Shown: in pieces, positions 22,012 through 32,213 of the stretch
Numbering within the stretch: position 1 is the first letter of the stretch
Layout: each line of letters opens with the position of its first letter
NCBI RefSeq assembly: GCF_002890895.1
Contig: NZ_POUL01000001.1
Location: forward strand, 186,001-250,000
Direction of reading: 5' to 3'
From: Stutzerimonas stutzeri
Lineage (GTDB): Bacteria; Pseudomonadota; Gammaproteobacteria; Pseudomonadales; Pseudomonadaceae
DNA: 64,000 bases
Notes under the pieces: generated by a model
Seen by the model: the letters and a program-made list of their open reading frames with translations, nothing else
Database searches by the model: none
What the model was told of the DNA's origin: nothing
Made by a program: the position numbers and the translations under genes

Positions 22012-24045
22012 ATGTCTGCACCCATTGCCCGCGTCGATATAGGCCAGGATCCATACAAGTGGCTGGAGAACCGCGACGCACCCGAGGTGCTCGATTACCT
22101 GAAAGCGGAAAATGCCTATCTGGAAGAACAGCTGGCTGACCAAGACCAACTGCGTGAATCGTTGTTTCTCGAGATCAAAGGCCGTATCCGGGAGACCGAC
22201 CTTTCGCTGCCCTCCCCCTGGGGACCCTGGCTCTATTACCAGCGCACCACGGCTGGCGATGAATATCCGCGCCACTACCGCTGCGCGCGCCCGGCGGACG
22301 GCTCATTCGCCGTGGATGAAGCTAGCGAGCAACTCTTGCTCGACCCCAACGAGCTGGCAGCGGGAGGCTTCCTGTCGCTGGGCGCGTTCAGTGTCAGCCA
22401 GGACCACAGCAAGCTGGCTTACAGCCTCGACACGCAAGGCGACGAGATCTACCAGCTGTTCGTCAAGGACCTGCAAACAGGCGAGGTGACCGCGCTCCCC
22501 TTCGAAGATTGCGACGGCAGCATGACCTGGGCCAACGATAATCAAACCCTGTTCTTCGGCGAACTCGACGACACCCACCGCCCCCACAAGATCTACCGTC
22601 ATAGGCTGGGCGACAGCGAGCGCACCGAGGTGTATCACGACCCGGACGGGCGTTATTTCGTGCATTGCTACCGAGCCAGCTCAGAGCGCCAGCTGGTCAT
22701 CCTTTCCAACAGCAAGACCACCAGCGAAGCCTGGGCGCTCTCAGCGGATGAACCCGAAGGAAACTGGGTTTGCCTGGCACCACGCCAGGATGATCACGAG
22801 TACTACCCTGACCACGGCCTGCTGGACGGGCAATGGAGCTGGCTGATCCGCAGCAACCAGGCCGGTATCAATTTCGCCCTGTATCAGGCACCGGAGCGCA
22901 CCCCGCAACGCGAGCACTGGCATGAGTTGATCGGCCACAGCGACTCGGTGATGCTGGAAGACGTCAGCCTGAACGCCAATGCGGTCACGCTGAGCTTGCG
23001 CGAGGCGGGACTTCCCATCATCGAAGTTCGACCGTCGGCTGCCGCGCCCTACCGTGTGCAACTGCCGGATGCCGCCTACAGCCTACACATACACAACACG
23101 CTCGAATTCGACAGCCCGGTTATCCGGCTGCGCTACGAAGCGCTGAACCGCCCGGCTCAGATCCGTCAACTGAGCCTGGCCGACGGCCAGCAGCAGGTGC
23201 TCAAGGAGACGCCGGTCGAGGGTCCGTTCGATGCCGATGCCTACGAGAGCCGACGCATCTGGGCCACTGCGGCCGATGGCACTCAGGTGCCTATCAGCCT
23301 GGTTGGACGCCGTGAGCATTTCGGTAAGCCAGCCCCTCTGTATCTCTATGGCTACGGTGCTTACGGTCACAGCCTGGACCCCTGGTTTTCCCATGCCCGG
23401 CTATCGCTGCTCGATCGCGGATTCGTCTTCGCCATTGCGCATGTACGCGGCGGCGGCGATCTTGGCGAGGCCTGGTACCGCGGAGGCAAACTGGAACATA
23501 AGCCAAACACATTCAGCGATTTCGTTGCCTGCGCTGAAAAACTCGTTGCAGATGGTTATACCGAACCGGCTCGACTCGCCGTCAGCGGCGGCAGCGCCGG
23601 GGGCCTGCTGATTGGCGCCGTAGTCAATCTGCGGCCGGACCTTTTCGGTGCGGCCATCGCCGAGGTGCCCTTCGTCGACGTGTTGAACACCATGCTTAAC
23701 GCCGACCTGCCGCTGACGGTGACCGAGTACGACGAGTGGGGAGACCCGAATCAGCCTGAGGTGCATGCACGCATCAAGGCCTACGCGCCCTACGAGAACG
23801 TGCGCAGCCAGCCCTACCCGGCCATTCTCGCGGTAGCCGGGTATAACGACAGCCGCGTGCAATACTGGGAAGCGGCCAAGTGGGTCGCCAAGCTGCGCGC
23901 GCACAAGACCGACGACAACCTGCTGCTGCTGAAAACAGAGTTTGGCGCTGGGCATGGAGGCATGAGCGGGCGCTATCAGGCGCTGAAGGACGTCGCGCTG
24001 GAATACGCCTTCGTCCTTAAGGTATTCAACATGGCGCCTCGCTAG
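22012..24045 (+). CDS. ptrB: Prolyl oligopeptidase-family serine peptidase (oligopeptidase B)
   Basis: A 677-residue S9 peptidase. The N-terminal DPYKWLENRDAPEVLDYLKAEN and the propeller domain (~residues 80-400) precede an alpha/beta-hydrolase domain. VRGGGDLGEAWYRGGK is the typical S9A segment. The nucleophile Ser lies in VSGGSAGGLLIGA (~530), the Asp in GYNDSRVQYWEAAKW (~615) and the His in GAGHGGMSGR (~650). Oligopeptidase B cleaves after basic residues in peptides of about 30 residues or fewer; no signal peptide suggests cytoplasm. The ATG at 22012 has AGGAG 6 nt upstream, better than an upstream extension to 21892. Confidence 0.92.
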   Translation: MSAPIARVDIGQDPYKWLENRDAPEVLDYLKAENAYLEEQLADQDQLRESLFLEIKGRIRETDLSLPSPWGPWLYYQRTTAGDEYPRHYRCARPADGSFAVDEASEQLLLDPNELAAGGFLSLGAFSVSQDHSKLAYSLDTQGDEIYQLFVKDLQTGEVTALPFEDCDGSMTWANDNQTLFFGELDDTHRPHKIYRHRLGDSERTEVYHDPDGRYFVHCYRASSERQLVILSNSKTTSEAWALSADEPEGNWVCLAPRQDDHEYYPDHGLLDGQWSWLIRSNQAGINFALYQAPERTPQREHWHELIGHSDSVMLEDVSLNANAVTLSLREAGLPIIEVRPSAAAPYRVQLPDAAYSLHIHNTLEFDSPVIRLRYEALNRPAQIRQLSLADGQQQVLKETPVEGPFDADAYESRRIWATAADGTQVPISLVGRREHFGKPAPLYLYGYGAYGHSLDPWFSHARLSLLDRGFVFAIAHVRGGGDLGEAWYRGGKLEHKPNTFSDFVACAEKLVADGYTEPARLAVSGGSAGGLLIGAVVNLRPDLFGAAIAEVPFVDVLNTMLNADLPLTVTEYDEWGDPNQPEVHARIKAYAPYENVRSQPYPAILAVAGYNDSRVQYWEAAKWVAKLRAHKTDDNLLLLKTEFGAGHGGMSGRYQALKDVALEYAFVLKVFNMAPR

Positions 24046-24071
24046 AAAATCGAGGCCCCAAGCGTGCCGCC

Positions 24072-24092
24072 GGCCCCCTTGCCTGTGGGGCC
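24072..24092 (+). terminator. Weak hairpin after oligopeptidase B
   Basis: GGCCCC / GGGGCC with a 9-nt loop lies 26 nt after the stop codon. The T-run is missing, so it is a weak candidate. Confidence 0.3.
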
Positions 24093-24171
24093 CAGGTTTG
24101 CCGACCCACGGTGGGAACAGTGCCAGAGCGACGGGGTCACTTATCACACCATCAATTCGGAGTGATTACCC

Positions 24172-24534
24172 ATGTTCAGTACATCCTCAAACCATGCCTC
24201 ACAGAACGTGCACGGCTGGGAGCGCGCAGCATCGATCATCGGCGGCCTGTACTTCCTCGGTAAAGGCCTTGGGCGTGGCGGCGTAGGCGGAGTTCTACAG
24301 GTGGCGGTCGGCGGAATGGCCCTGGCGCGAGGCATCTCCGGCCAGTGCGAAGCCAAGCGCATGCTCGACGACGTGAACGAACAGGCCAGAATGGCCGAGG
24401 GAAACTCGCGAAGCATGCCGCTCGAACGCAGTGAGGCCGATGACGTGCGCCTGAGAACCAATGCCCAGGCGGCCACCGGCACCGCGACAGTGACCGGCAA
24501 CGACTCGCTCGAGAACCCGCGCGCGGGCGTCTGA
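24172..24534 (+). CDS. Small inner-membrane protein, DUF2892-like
   Basis: A 120-residue protein. NVHGWERAASIIGGLYFLGKGLGRGGVGGVLQVAVGGMALARG (residues ~13-55) contains two short hydrophobic, Gly-rich helices like those of DUF2892/YgaP-type membrane proteins. A hydrophilic tail of ~60 residues follows. Function unknown. The ATG at 24172 has GGAG 9 nt upstream. It stands alone between the oligopeptidase gene and the convergent astE-like gene. Confidence 0.72.
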   Translation: MFSTSSNHASQNVHGWERAASIIGGLYFLGKGLGRGGVGGVLQVAVGGMALARGISGQCEAKRMLDDVNEQARMAEGNSRSMPLERSEADDVRLRTNAQAATGTATVTGNDSLENPRAGV

Positions 24535-24726
24535 CCAGGCTACAGCTGCGCGAGCGGTAACCGCTCCAAATCCGCTCGCGTGGAAAGGTTTGCCCGCAAC
24601 ACAAAAGAAGAATCGGCCCCGCGGCACGGTGTAGACGCAACGTACTATCGCGAAAAGACTCTAGCTTGCCTACGGCAACGCCTGTTTTTGGCGATGGCCT
24701 ATCAGCGGTTCGAAACTGCTTACTGC

Positions 24727-25719
24727 TCAGTCACGGGGAACGACGATCAGCCCGGCACGCCCGCCGATCGCGACGTCCGCAATCGGGAACAAGATCCGCG
24801 CATGCTGCTCTTCTACCACCCAGCGCGTGCCGTTCTCGTCCTCCGCCAGCAAGGTGCCAGGCACAAGCGGAGTGAAGTTCTGTATATCCTCGGGGAGGCG
24901 AAGAGCGAACTGATCGCTTTGTTTGATGATTTCGCGCGCCAGCCGAAATTTCAGTAAAGGCGGCCGCTGAGGCTCATGAACTTCGGGATCTACCGCTTCG
25001 ATCCAGCTACGCGCAGCCTGCAAGAATTGGTGGAGACATTGTGGCCATACGCTTCCCGGGGCTTCGGCCATTTCCAGCGTAAAGGCCTCGGCTCCATGCC
25101 GAGTCGCCGTGTGAGCACTGAAGGTTCCGGAAGGCTTCTCCTGCAACAGCACCGCATCAACCGCAGCGTGCTGAAGACGTGTCAGGCTTTGCGGAGCGAC
25201 TTCGCGTCCTTCTACCCAAGGACAGACAGCAAACTGCGGCAGCACGGATTCACGCATCGCCGAGTGCAGGTCGTAATGCCAGCGCTGCCGGCCAGGTTCT
25301 TGGAAATACGCGGCAACCCACGCCTCCAGCTGCGCAGCGCGGCGCGTCTCGTCGCTTGGCTCGCTTGCCGCGTGCTTGCCACAGAACAGCCGGTTCAGAT
25401 CCTGCCCCAAACGACGCACGCCCTGCCTCATGGCGGGCGGATTGCAGAACAACAGCAACAGCCGCGCACGCGGGCGAATCTCGTTACAGGCGACCGCCTT
25501 GATCAAGCGGTCCAGCAGTTCAATCGGAATGACTTCACAGCCATGCACGCCCGCCGACAGCACCAGATCGAGCCCCGAATCCAGGTCGCTCGCGGGGGTG
25601 ACCTCCAAGGCTCCCTCGCCCAACCATCGCAGCCGAGCACCGTCGGCGGTGAACTGCTCGCTTTTAGGCGGCACCTTACCGGCAATCGTCAGCTCCAACA
25701 TCCGACCCAGCGTCGGCAT
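24727..25719 (-). CDS. astE: Succinylglutamate desuccinylase-like protein (AstE)
   Basis: A 330-residue zinc carboxypeptidase-fold enzyme related to AstE, which releases glutamate and succinate in the last step of the arginine succinyltransferase pathway. Zn ligands appear in SAGVHGCEVIPIELL (His and Glu) and in HYDLHSAMRES (second His). The proton donor Glu is in AEAFTLEMAEAP. Canonical AstE has HGNET where this one has HGCEV, and the Cys next to the ligand Glu is unusual. It lies 10 nt after the His-tailed small gene and ends a three-gene group headed by aruC. The ATG at 25719 aligns with the N-terminus of P. aeruginosa AruE. Confidence 0.85.
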   Translation of the reverse strand: MPTLGRMLELTIAGKVPPKSEQFTADGARLRWLGEGALEVTPASDLDSGLDLVLSAGVHGCEVIPIELLDRLIKAVACNEIRPRARLLLLFCNPPAMRQGVRRLGQDLNRLFCGKHAASEPSDETRRAAQLEAWVAAYFQEPGRQRWHYDLHSAMRESVLPQFAVCPWVEGREVAPQSLTRLQHAAVDAVLLQEKPSGTFSAHTATRHGAEAFTLEMAEAPGSVWPQCLHQFLQAARSWIEAVDPEVHEPQRPPLLKFRLAREIIKQSDQFALRLPEDIQNFTPLVPGTLLAEDENGTRWVVEEQHARILFPIADVAIGGRAGLIVVPRD

Positions 25720-25729
25720 TTCGGAGCAG

Positions 25730-26017
25730 TCAGTGGTCGTGGTTACAGTCCGGACCATGAACGTGATCATCCTCGCTGGCTTCAACCGGCTCCATCTCAA
25801 GTTCAAGGCTAACCAGATTGGTAGCCAATGGACGTAGCAGCAGGTTGGCGTATTCAGTGTCGCCGTCTTCTACATCGACACCGATCATCAGCTGGTTGTT
25901 GCCGACTTGCTGAATCCAGACCTCCCGCCCCTGCCACATCACAGCAAAACGGGTGCAAGACGTCTCCAACTGGGTGCCGTCTACGTCTTCAAGGATCAAT
26001 TGCAGGCTATCGCTCAT
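25730..26017 (-). CDS. Small protein with His-rich metal-binding tail
   Basis: A 95-residue protein beginning MSDSLQLILEDVDGTQLET, apparently a small beta-rich domain, followed by an acidic linker and the tail [11 protein letters not shown] (last 11 residues). The tail is a probable divalent-metal-binding site and is identical to a motif in the unrelated SEC-C protein at 7810-8007. No known family function is recognised. The gene is embedded between aruC (74 nt upstream) and astE (10 nt downstream), so it is probably co-expressed with them. Confidence 0.8.
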   Translation of the reverse strand: MSDSLQLILEDVDGTQLETSCTRFAVMWQGREVWIQQVGNNQLMIGVDVEDGDTEYANLLLRPLATNLVSLELEMEPVEASEDDHVHGPDCNHDH

Positions 26018-26091
26018 CGTCAGAATCTCGGTAGGGGAAAGAGGCAGGGCAGATGACTGCCCTGCTAGTTTTAAAGACGCCATGCCTCGCC

Positions 26092-27384
<1,293 letters not shown>

Positions 27385-27430
27385 TTAAACGCAGGCCCGC
27401 CAGCAATGGGCGGACCGGCGAAAATTCTCT

Positions 27431-28126
27431 TCAGGACACGATCGAATGCTGCTGGTCGAGCTCAATGGCCCGCTCCAAGGTTTCGAGCAAGGCTTTGCGT
27501 GCCTTGAGCTTGGTGTTCTTGTGCGCAGTCATGTTGATCTTCTTCAACTGGGCCGCCGCCGCTTTGGCCGCATCCATCAGCTCACTGGCCGGGACTATCT
27601 TGTCGAGGAATCCCGCCTCGACTGCAGCTTGTGGATTGAAGATCTCACCATTGATTACCGATCGCTGAAAAGCAGGCTTGGTCAAACGGTCCCGAGCCAG
27701 CTCGATACCCGAATGGTGCATGGTCATACCGATCTGCACTTCATTGAGACCGATATTGAACGCGCCGTCGACACCGATGCGGTAATCGGACGACAGCAGC
27801 AGGAAGGCGCCTTTGGCAATCGCATGGCCCGGACAGGCCGCAACGATCGGGAAAGGATGAGCGAGCATTCGCAGCGTGAACTTAGAGCCCGTGGTCACCA
27901 GCGAAATGGCGTTTTCCGGCCCCGAGGTCATGACCTTGAGATCATAGCCACCGGAGAGAATGCCCGGCTGCCCAGTAAGGATCACCACGGCGCGGTCCTG
28001 CTCGGCGCGGTCGAAAGCCGCGTTGAGCGCGTCGAACATCGCCGGAGACAGTGCATTGACCTTGCCGTTATTCAGCGTCAGCGTGGCGATGCCGTCTTCG
28101 ATTTCGTAGGAAACCAGATCACTCAT
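27431..28126 (-). CDS. Crotonase-superfamily protein lacking a canonical catalytic Glu
   Basis: A 231-residue protein with the enoyl-CoA hydratase fold: IATLTLNNGKVNALSP, GILSGGYDLKVM (first oxyanion-hole segment) and VAACPGHAIAKGAFLLLSSDYRIG. In active hydratases the latter segment reads GGGxEL, with a catalytic Glu; here it is AKGAFL. The second Glu region (LNEVQIGM) does keep a Glu. It is therefore probably not a standard hydratase and may be an isomerase, hydrolase or binding protein. It stands alone on the minus strand with its own terminator. Start at 28126 has AAGGAA upstream. Confidence 0.82.
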   Translation of the reverse strand: MSDLVSYEIEDGIATLTLNNGKVNALSPAMFDALNAAFDRAEQDRAVVILTGQPGILSGGYDLKVMTSGPENAISLVTTGSKFTLRMLAHPFPIVAACPGHAIAKGAFLLLSSDYRIGVDGAFNIGLNEVQIGMTMHHSGIELARDRLTKPAFQRSVINGEIFNPQAAVEAGFLDKIVPASELMDAAKAAAAQLKKINMTAHKNTKLKARKALLETLERAIELDQQHSIVS

Positions 28127-28256
28127 GACGAATATTCCTTGTTAAAAGTCCACAGACGTTACCCAGCAGAACCCGAGAGGTAAAGCATCGTGACTGACCG
28201 ACAAGTCATGGTTTGCGACCGGCGCTCGGCTGGCGACGGAAGGAAAGAGAAGAGCC

Positions 28257-29561
28257 CTAGCCGTCGACCGTCTCCGGCTCGAGCTCAAGGACTGCAAGCA
28301 GTTCGGGATGCAGAATGGTCTGCAATTGCGGATCGGCAATGAACAGGCCATAGGACCCATCCGGAATTCCGCTACTGATCCTGTAGGGCGTTCCATCGGC
28401 ATCGACTGTCAGCTGGGACAAGTCCAGATAACGCGGCTCACAAGGCATCTTGTTAGCGCCGCGTAACACGATCACCTTGGGTCTGAGGTGCAAGTGGGCG
28501 TGCTTCTCCAGCACCAACCCCACCTCGCCAGTGTGCAGTTCCACCAACGTACCGACTGGGAACACGCCGAGCCAGCGAATGAATTCATGTACCAATGCTT
28601 CGTCGAACTGCTGGCCGGCACTGCTGCGCAACACGTCATAGGCCGCCTGGATCGGGCGCGCATTGTCATAAGCACGATGACTAGTAATCGCATCGAAGGC
28701 GTCAACGATGGTGATTACTCGGGTCGTGAACGGGATCTGGTAATGATCGAGCCCTTGCGGATACCCCTTTCCATCCAGCCGCTCATGATGGCCGTGCGCC
28801 GCCTGAATCGCAGCGGCAGGAATGTCTTCCTGAGTGCACAGGGCCTGAAAACCAAACGTTGGGTGCAGCTTGATGTGCTTGAACTCCTCCTCGGTCAGCT
28901 TGCCAGGCTTATTCAGGATCGCCGGATCGATCTTCATCTTGCCCACGTCATGCAACAGACCGGCAATACCCAATAGCTCGATCTTATCGTCGGCTAACCC
29001 AAGGTGCGTTCCAAATCCCATTGCCAGGATGGAGACAGAAAGGCAGTGCAGGCTCGTATAAAGATCCTGAGATTTCAGGCGCGTCAACCACAGCATGGCG
29101 CTTTCATTACGAAGCATGCTTTCGAGGTTTCGCTTCACCAAGGCTTGACAGGCCTTGGTATCGATCGCCCGCCCCTGCTGAACATCCAGTAGTACCTGAT
29201 CCAGAACCAGGGTGCTGCTCAGATAGGCTTCTCGTGCCTCCTGCACCTCAAGGGAGAGCGGGATGCGCGTCATCTTGCGCGTCACGCGCAGGGGCGTCGC
29301 CGAAGGTACGATCATTTGCCCCTGATCGACCGGCACACGGCGAGTGTCGTCTACGAACACATAATCGCAGCGCTCGCGCACCGCTTGAATATGCTCAAGC
29401 TTAAGCAGGGGGAAGCCTTGAAAGAGAAAGTCTGTCTGCCGCCACGGTCGATCCAACTCGCAGATATACATCCCGAGTTCCAAGTGGCTGACGTGCAGAC
29501 GACGCTTGGTGGCAATTTCTACCACCTCGGGCCGTTTACGCTTTGTTTTGAATAACTTCAT
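28257..29561 (-). CDS. HD-GYP domain protein (putative cyclic-di-GMP phosphodiesterase)
   Basis: A 434-residue cytoplasmic protein. The N-terminal ~130 residues contain the region often found before HD-GYP domains (DUF3391-like: RLHVSHLELGMYICELDRPW). The HD-GYP domain runs from ~145 to ~320, with the HD dyad in LLHDVGKMKIDPAIL and the GYP signature in HHERLDGKGYPQGL. All metal-binding motifs are intact, so c-di-GMP hydrolysis is likely. A C-terminal ~100-residue extension has no recognised domain. The ATG at 29561 follows an AGGAAAGG sequence. Confidence 0.9.
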   Translation of the reverse strand: MKLFKTKRKRPEVVEIATKRRLHVSHLELGMYICELDRPWRQTDFLFQGFPLLKLEHIQAVRERCDYVFVDDTRRVPVDQGQMIVPSATPLRVTRKMTRIPLSLEVQEAREAYLSSTLVLDQVLLDVQQGRAIDTKACQALVKRNLESMLRNESAMLWLTRLKSQDLYTSLHCLSVSILAMGFGTHLGLADDKIELLGIAGLLHDVGKMKIDPAILNKPGKLTEEEFKHIKLHPTFGFQALCTQEDIPAAAIQAAHGHHERLDGKGYPQGLDHYQIPFTTRVITIVDAFDAITSHRAYDNARPIQAAYDVLRSSAGQQFDEALVHEFIRWLGVFPVGTLVELHTGEVGLVLEKHAHLHLRPKVIVLRGANKMPCEPRYLDLSQLTVDADGTPYRISSGIPDGSYGLFIADPQLQTILHPELLAVLELEPETVDG

Positions 29562-29786
29562 CAAAGCCTTTCCTGGCTCTCAATATTCATTACGCTTGAT
29601 TGCGCACGGGCACAGCAATTCTTTGAGCTTCGAACCCTAGAGCAACGATAGGTTCATTGCCACGCTCGCCTATCCGGATTCCCAACAACCCCTTAAGCGC
29701 ATGAAAAAACTAAAAAACTTTTTGCCATCCGCAGGCTCTTCGGCTACATTAGCGCGCCTCGAAGGACAACGCGTCTTTTGAGACCC

Positions 29787-29876
29787 GGTGAGGTGTCCGA
29801 GCGGTTGAAGGAGCACGCCTGGAAAGTGTGTATACGAGAAATCGTATCGTGGGTTCGAATCCCACCCTCACCGCCA
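29787..29876 (+). tRNA. tRNA-Ser (anticodon GGA)
   Basis: A class II tRNA with acceptor stem GGTGAGG / CCTCACC, long variable arm, anticodon loop CTGGAAA (anticodon GGA at 29821-29823, reading UCC/UCU), T-loop GGTTCGAATCC and encoded CCA at 29874-29876. The large open frame running through this gene is an artefact. Confidence 0.96.
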
Positions 29877-29880
29877 GATC

Positions 29881-29920
29881 AAACGACAAAGCCCCGTCTA
29901 TCGGGGCTTTGTCGTTTCTG
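29881..29920 (+). terminator. Terminator of the tRNA-Ser gene
   Basis: A perfect 16-bp inverted repeat, AAACGACAAAGCCCCG / CGGGGCTTTGTCGTTT, with a 5-nt loop starts 5 nt after the tRNA. The stem ends in TTT, giving a typical intrinsic terminator. Confidence 0.9.
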
Positions 29921-30459
29921 CAGCATGCAATTCCAAAAGGGTGTTGCTCGTTGCGCTCGTACGCTAAGGCGATGCACCGCCAAGGATTCAGGCATTAGGG
30001 CAGCGCTGCATCGCCCCGCTACCTTGTTGTTTCGATTCCACCCGAATTGCCGCCAGCGAAAATTTAGACGTTTCCAAACGATCCATCAGGCCATTGGATC
30101 CGGCAATGCGGCACTCAGAAATGCCAAGCGGCTAGTGACAAGCCATGAAGCAAAGGCTCCATCCCTAGCAAACACATTTCTTGGGGCCTTCACTGAAGAT
30201 AAGACCAGCCGCACCCCGGTTCGAAACCAAAGCGCTCTAGCGGAAGGCTTACCCGGCGATAAAATCAGATCGCCAGCACGCCTACAAGCGGAGCGACATT
30301 TGGTAGAGCAGGCCTCGGTGCATCGCCCCTTACATTTGCGTGGCCCACATATTGCTTTCCTTACGCCGAAGCTTGAGTAAAAACCTCCAAGCTCGAGATC
30401 GGTCTGGAACAGCGCTGCTGATCCGCCAGAACAACCAGAATAATTAAAAGGCCGCCATC
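29921..30459. other. Gene-free region after tRNA-Ser
   Basis: About 540 nt that look less GC-rich than the flanks and have no supported gene. The open frame across it begins inside the tRNA and shows no family pattern. A short repeat GCATCGCCCC occurs near 30010 and 30320. No integrase or att-like duplication of the tRNA 3' end is visible. Confidence 0.5.
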
Positions 30460-30555
30460 ATGTTCAAACACAAAAAGGTCAGACAGGCTACGATGATCCT
30501 GTTCGCCACCGCCGTGATTCTGATCTTGCCGAACCTCACTCGGCTGATTAGTTGA
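30460..30555 (+). CDS. 31-residue putative small membrane protein
   Basis: An ATG at 30460, preceded by AAAAGG with ~8-nt spacing, opens a 31-codon frame ending in TGA. The product has a basic start (MFKHKKVRQ) and one hydrophobic helix (ATMILFATAVILILPNL), the shape of many single-pass small membrane proteins. It lies 22 nt before the rhodanese gene, so it may be co-transcribed. The call rests on start signal and composition only. Confidence 0.5.
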   Translation: MFKHKKVRQATMILFATAVILILPNLTRLIS

Positions 30556-30577
30556 CACCGCCAGAATGAGGCCTCCG

Positions 30578-30946
30578 ATGAAAGTCCTGTCCCACCTGCT
30601 TACTTTAATCATTGCAACGGTTGCGACCGCTGCCGCCAGTGCCGCTCAAGTCGATCAGTCAGCCGCGCTGGACGCGTTGCAGCGCCCTAGCAGCGTCTTG
30701 ATCGACGTGCGCACCGAACAAGAGTTCGCAGAAGGCGCGTTGCCTGACGCTACGCGTATCGAGACGGAAGATCTTGCGGAGCGCATCGCCGCTGTAGCCC
30801 CTGACAAGGATGCTCCCGTGGTGCTCTACTGCCGCAGCGGCCGCCGGGCCTCAGCCGCGCAGGATCTGCTACAGGAGCTGGGTTATACCCAGGTTTTCAA
30901 TGCTGGCGGTTACCAGGAGCTGAAAGAACTCGCACCGCTTCGCTGA
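30578..30946 (+). CDS. Periplasmic rhodanese-like protein
   Basis: A 122-residue protein with a signal peptide (MKVLSHLLTLIIATVATAAASAA) and a single rhodanese domain. VLIDVRTEQEFAEGALPDA is the family's first motif; the active-site loop is YCRSGRRAS with Cys near residue 85. It probably handles sulfane sulfur or binds a thiol partner in the periplasm (related to PspE-type proteins). The ATG at 30578 is preceded by TGAGG with 6-nt spacing, better than the ATG at 30566. Confidence 0.87.
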   Translation: MKVLSHLLTLIIATVATAAASAAQVDQSAALDALQRPSSVLIDVRTEQEFAEGALPDATRIETEDLAERIAAVAPDKDAPVVLYCRSGRRASAAQDLLQELGYTQVFNAGGYQELKELAPLR

Positions 30947-31076
30947 TCGCACACGCCCTCACCACCGGCCTTCCTCGCTTCACCGGCCTCTCTAGTGGGA
31001 ACTAATGCGCTGCAGTGGCTACTGAAACAGGAGCCACTGCTTAAGCGCTTGGTCGCGCATGTCGGGAGGAAATGAC

Positions 31077-32201
31077 TTGATAAATTGGGATGTGATGTTG
31101 GACGAAGAGCTTTGGATCAACATCGCCATAATTGCTGGCATCACGATTGCCAGCTATCTCATCCTGCAGACCGTCCTGCGGATCATCACCAACCGTCTTC
31201 GCAAGCTGGCGAAGGGCTCCAGGAGCGGCTTCGTTGGCATCGCCGCGGAGATGCTGAGCCGCACCAGCCACCTGTTGCTGATCGCCCTGTCACTGCTGAT
31301 CGCGCTGAAGGCCGTTCAACTGCCGGAGCGATGGGAAGCGGCGATGTCGCACGGCTGGTTTATCGCGCTGGCGTTCCAGATAGCACTGTGGATGGACACC
31401 GCCGTCCGCCTCTGGATGGAGAGCCTGACTCACGACGGCAAGACGCGTAATCCGGTCACCACAACAATCATCGGGATCATGGTACGCATCGTTGTCTGGA
31501 CGATGATGCTGCTGTCGATCCTCGCCAATCTCGGTGTAGATATCACAGCCATGGTGGCCAGCCTGGGGGTTGGCGGTATTGCCATCGCCCTGGCAGTGCA
31601 GACTCTGCTCAGCGATATCTTCGCTTCGCTTTCGATCGGGATCGACAAGCCTTTCGAGATCGGCGATTTCGTCGTGTTTGGTGAGGTGGCGGGCAATATC
31701 GAACATATCGGCCTGAAGACCACCCGCATTCGCAGCCTGAGCGGCGAGCAGGTAGTGTGCGCCAACGCAGATCTACTCAAGCAGATCCTGCACAACTACA
31801 AGCGTATGAACACACGCCGCATCGTGTTCAAGTTTGGGATCACCTACAACACACCGTCCGACAAGGTGCGCGAAGTCTCGGCGCTGGTGAAGCGGATCGT
31901 TGATGGCGTGGAAAACGCCAACTTCGACCGAGCGCATTTCCTGGCCTTCGATGATAGCCAGCTGACCTTTGAAGTCGTGTACATCATGCAGGTCTCGGAC
32001 TACAACGCCTACATGGACGCCCAGCAAGAGATCAACCTGCAGCTGCTCGATGGCATACGCGAGATGGGCTTGCAGTTCGCCTTCCCGACCCGCAGTGTCG
32101 AGTTCGTCGGCGGAAAATTTCCCGAGCTGACCGTAGCAGGTGTGCCGAAAGACAAACCAGCAGCCAACCATGAGACGCAAAACGCGATGACCAACGGGTG
32201 A
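31077..32201 (+). CDS. MscS-family mechanosensitive channel
   Basis: A 374-residue membrane protein. Four or so N-terminal helices are followed by the MscS core: pore helix VASLGVGGIAIALAVQTLLSDIFASLSI (~165-190), then the beta domain GDFVVFGEVAGNIEHIGLKTTRIRSLSGEQV. The C-terminal domain continues to ~350. It should open under membrane tension in hypo-osmotic shock. A GGAGGA ribosome-binding site at 31065-31070 stands 6 nt before TTG 31077, so translation most likely begins there rather than at ATG 31059, which lies upstream of that site. The ATG at 31072 is out of frame. Confidence 0.9.
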   Translation: MINWDVMLDEELWINIAIIAGITIASYLILQTVLRIITNRLRKLAKGSRSGFVGIAAEMLSRTSHLLLIALSLLIALKAVQLPERWEAAMSHGWFIALAFQIALWMDTAVRLWMESLTHDGKTRNPVTTTIIGIMVRIVVWTMMLLSILANLGVDITAMVASLGVGGIAIALAVQTLLSDIFASLSIGIDKPFEIGDFVVFGEVAGNIEHIGLKTTRIRSLSGEQVVCANADLLKQILHNYKRMNTRRIVFKFGITYNTPSDKVREVSALVKRIVDGVENANFDRAHFLAFDDSQLTFEVVYIMQVSDYNAYMDAQQEINLQLLDGIREMGLQFAFPTRSVEFVGGKFPELTVAGVPKDKPAANHETQNAMTNG

Positions 32202-32213
32202 GCTTAGGTTCGG

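Noticed and set aside
24580-24957. Plus-strand frame opposite astE
   Set aside because: Overlaps the astE-like coding sequence antisense and has no motif.
29778-30380. 200-codon frame starting at the tRNA-Ser gene
   Set aside because: It reads through the tRNA and its terminator; no start signal or conserved sequence.
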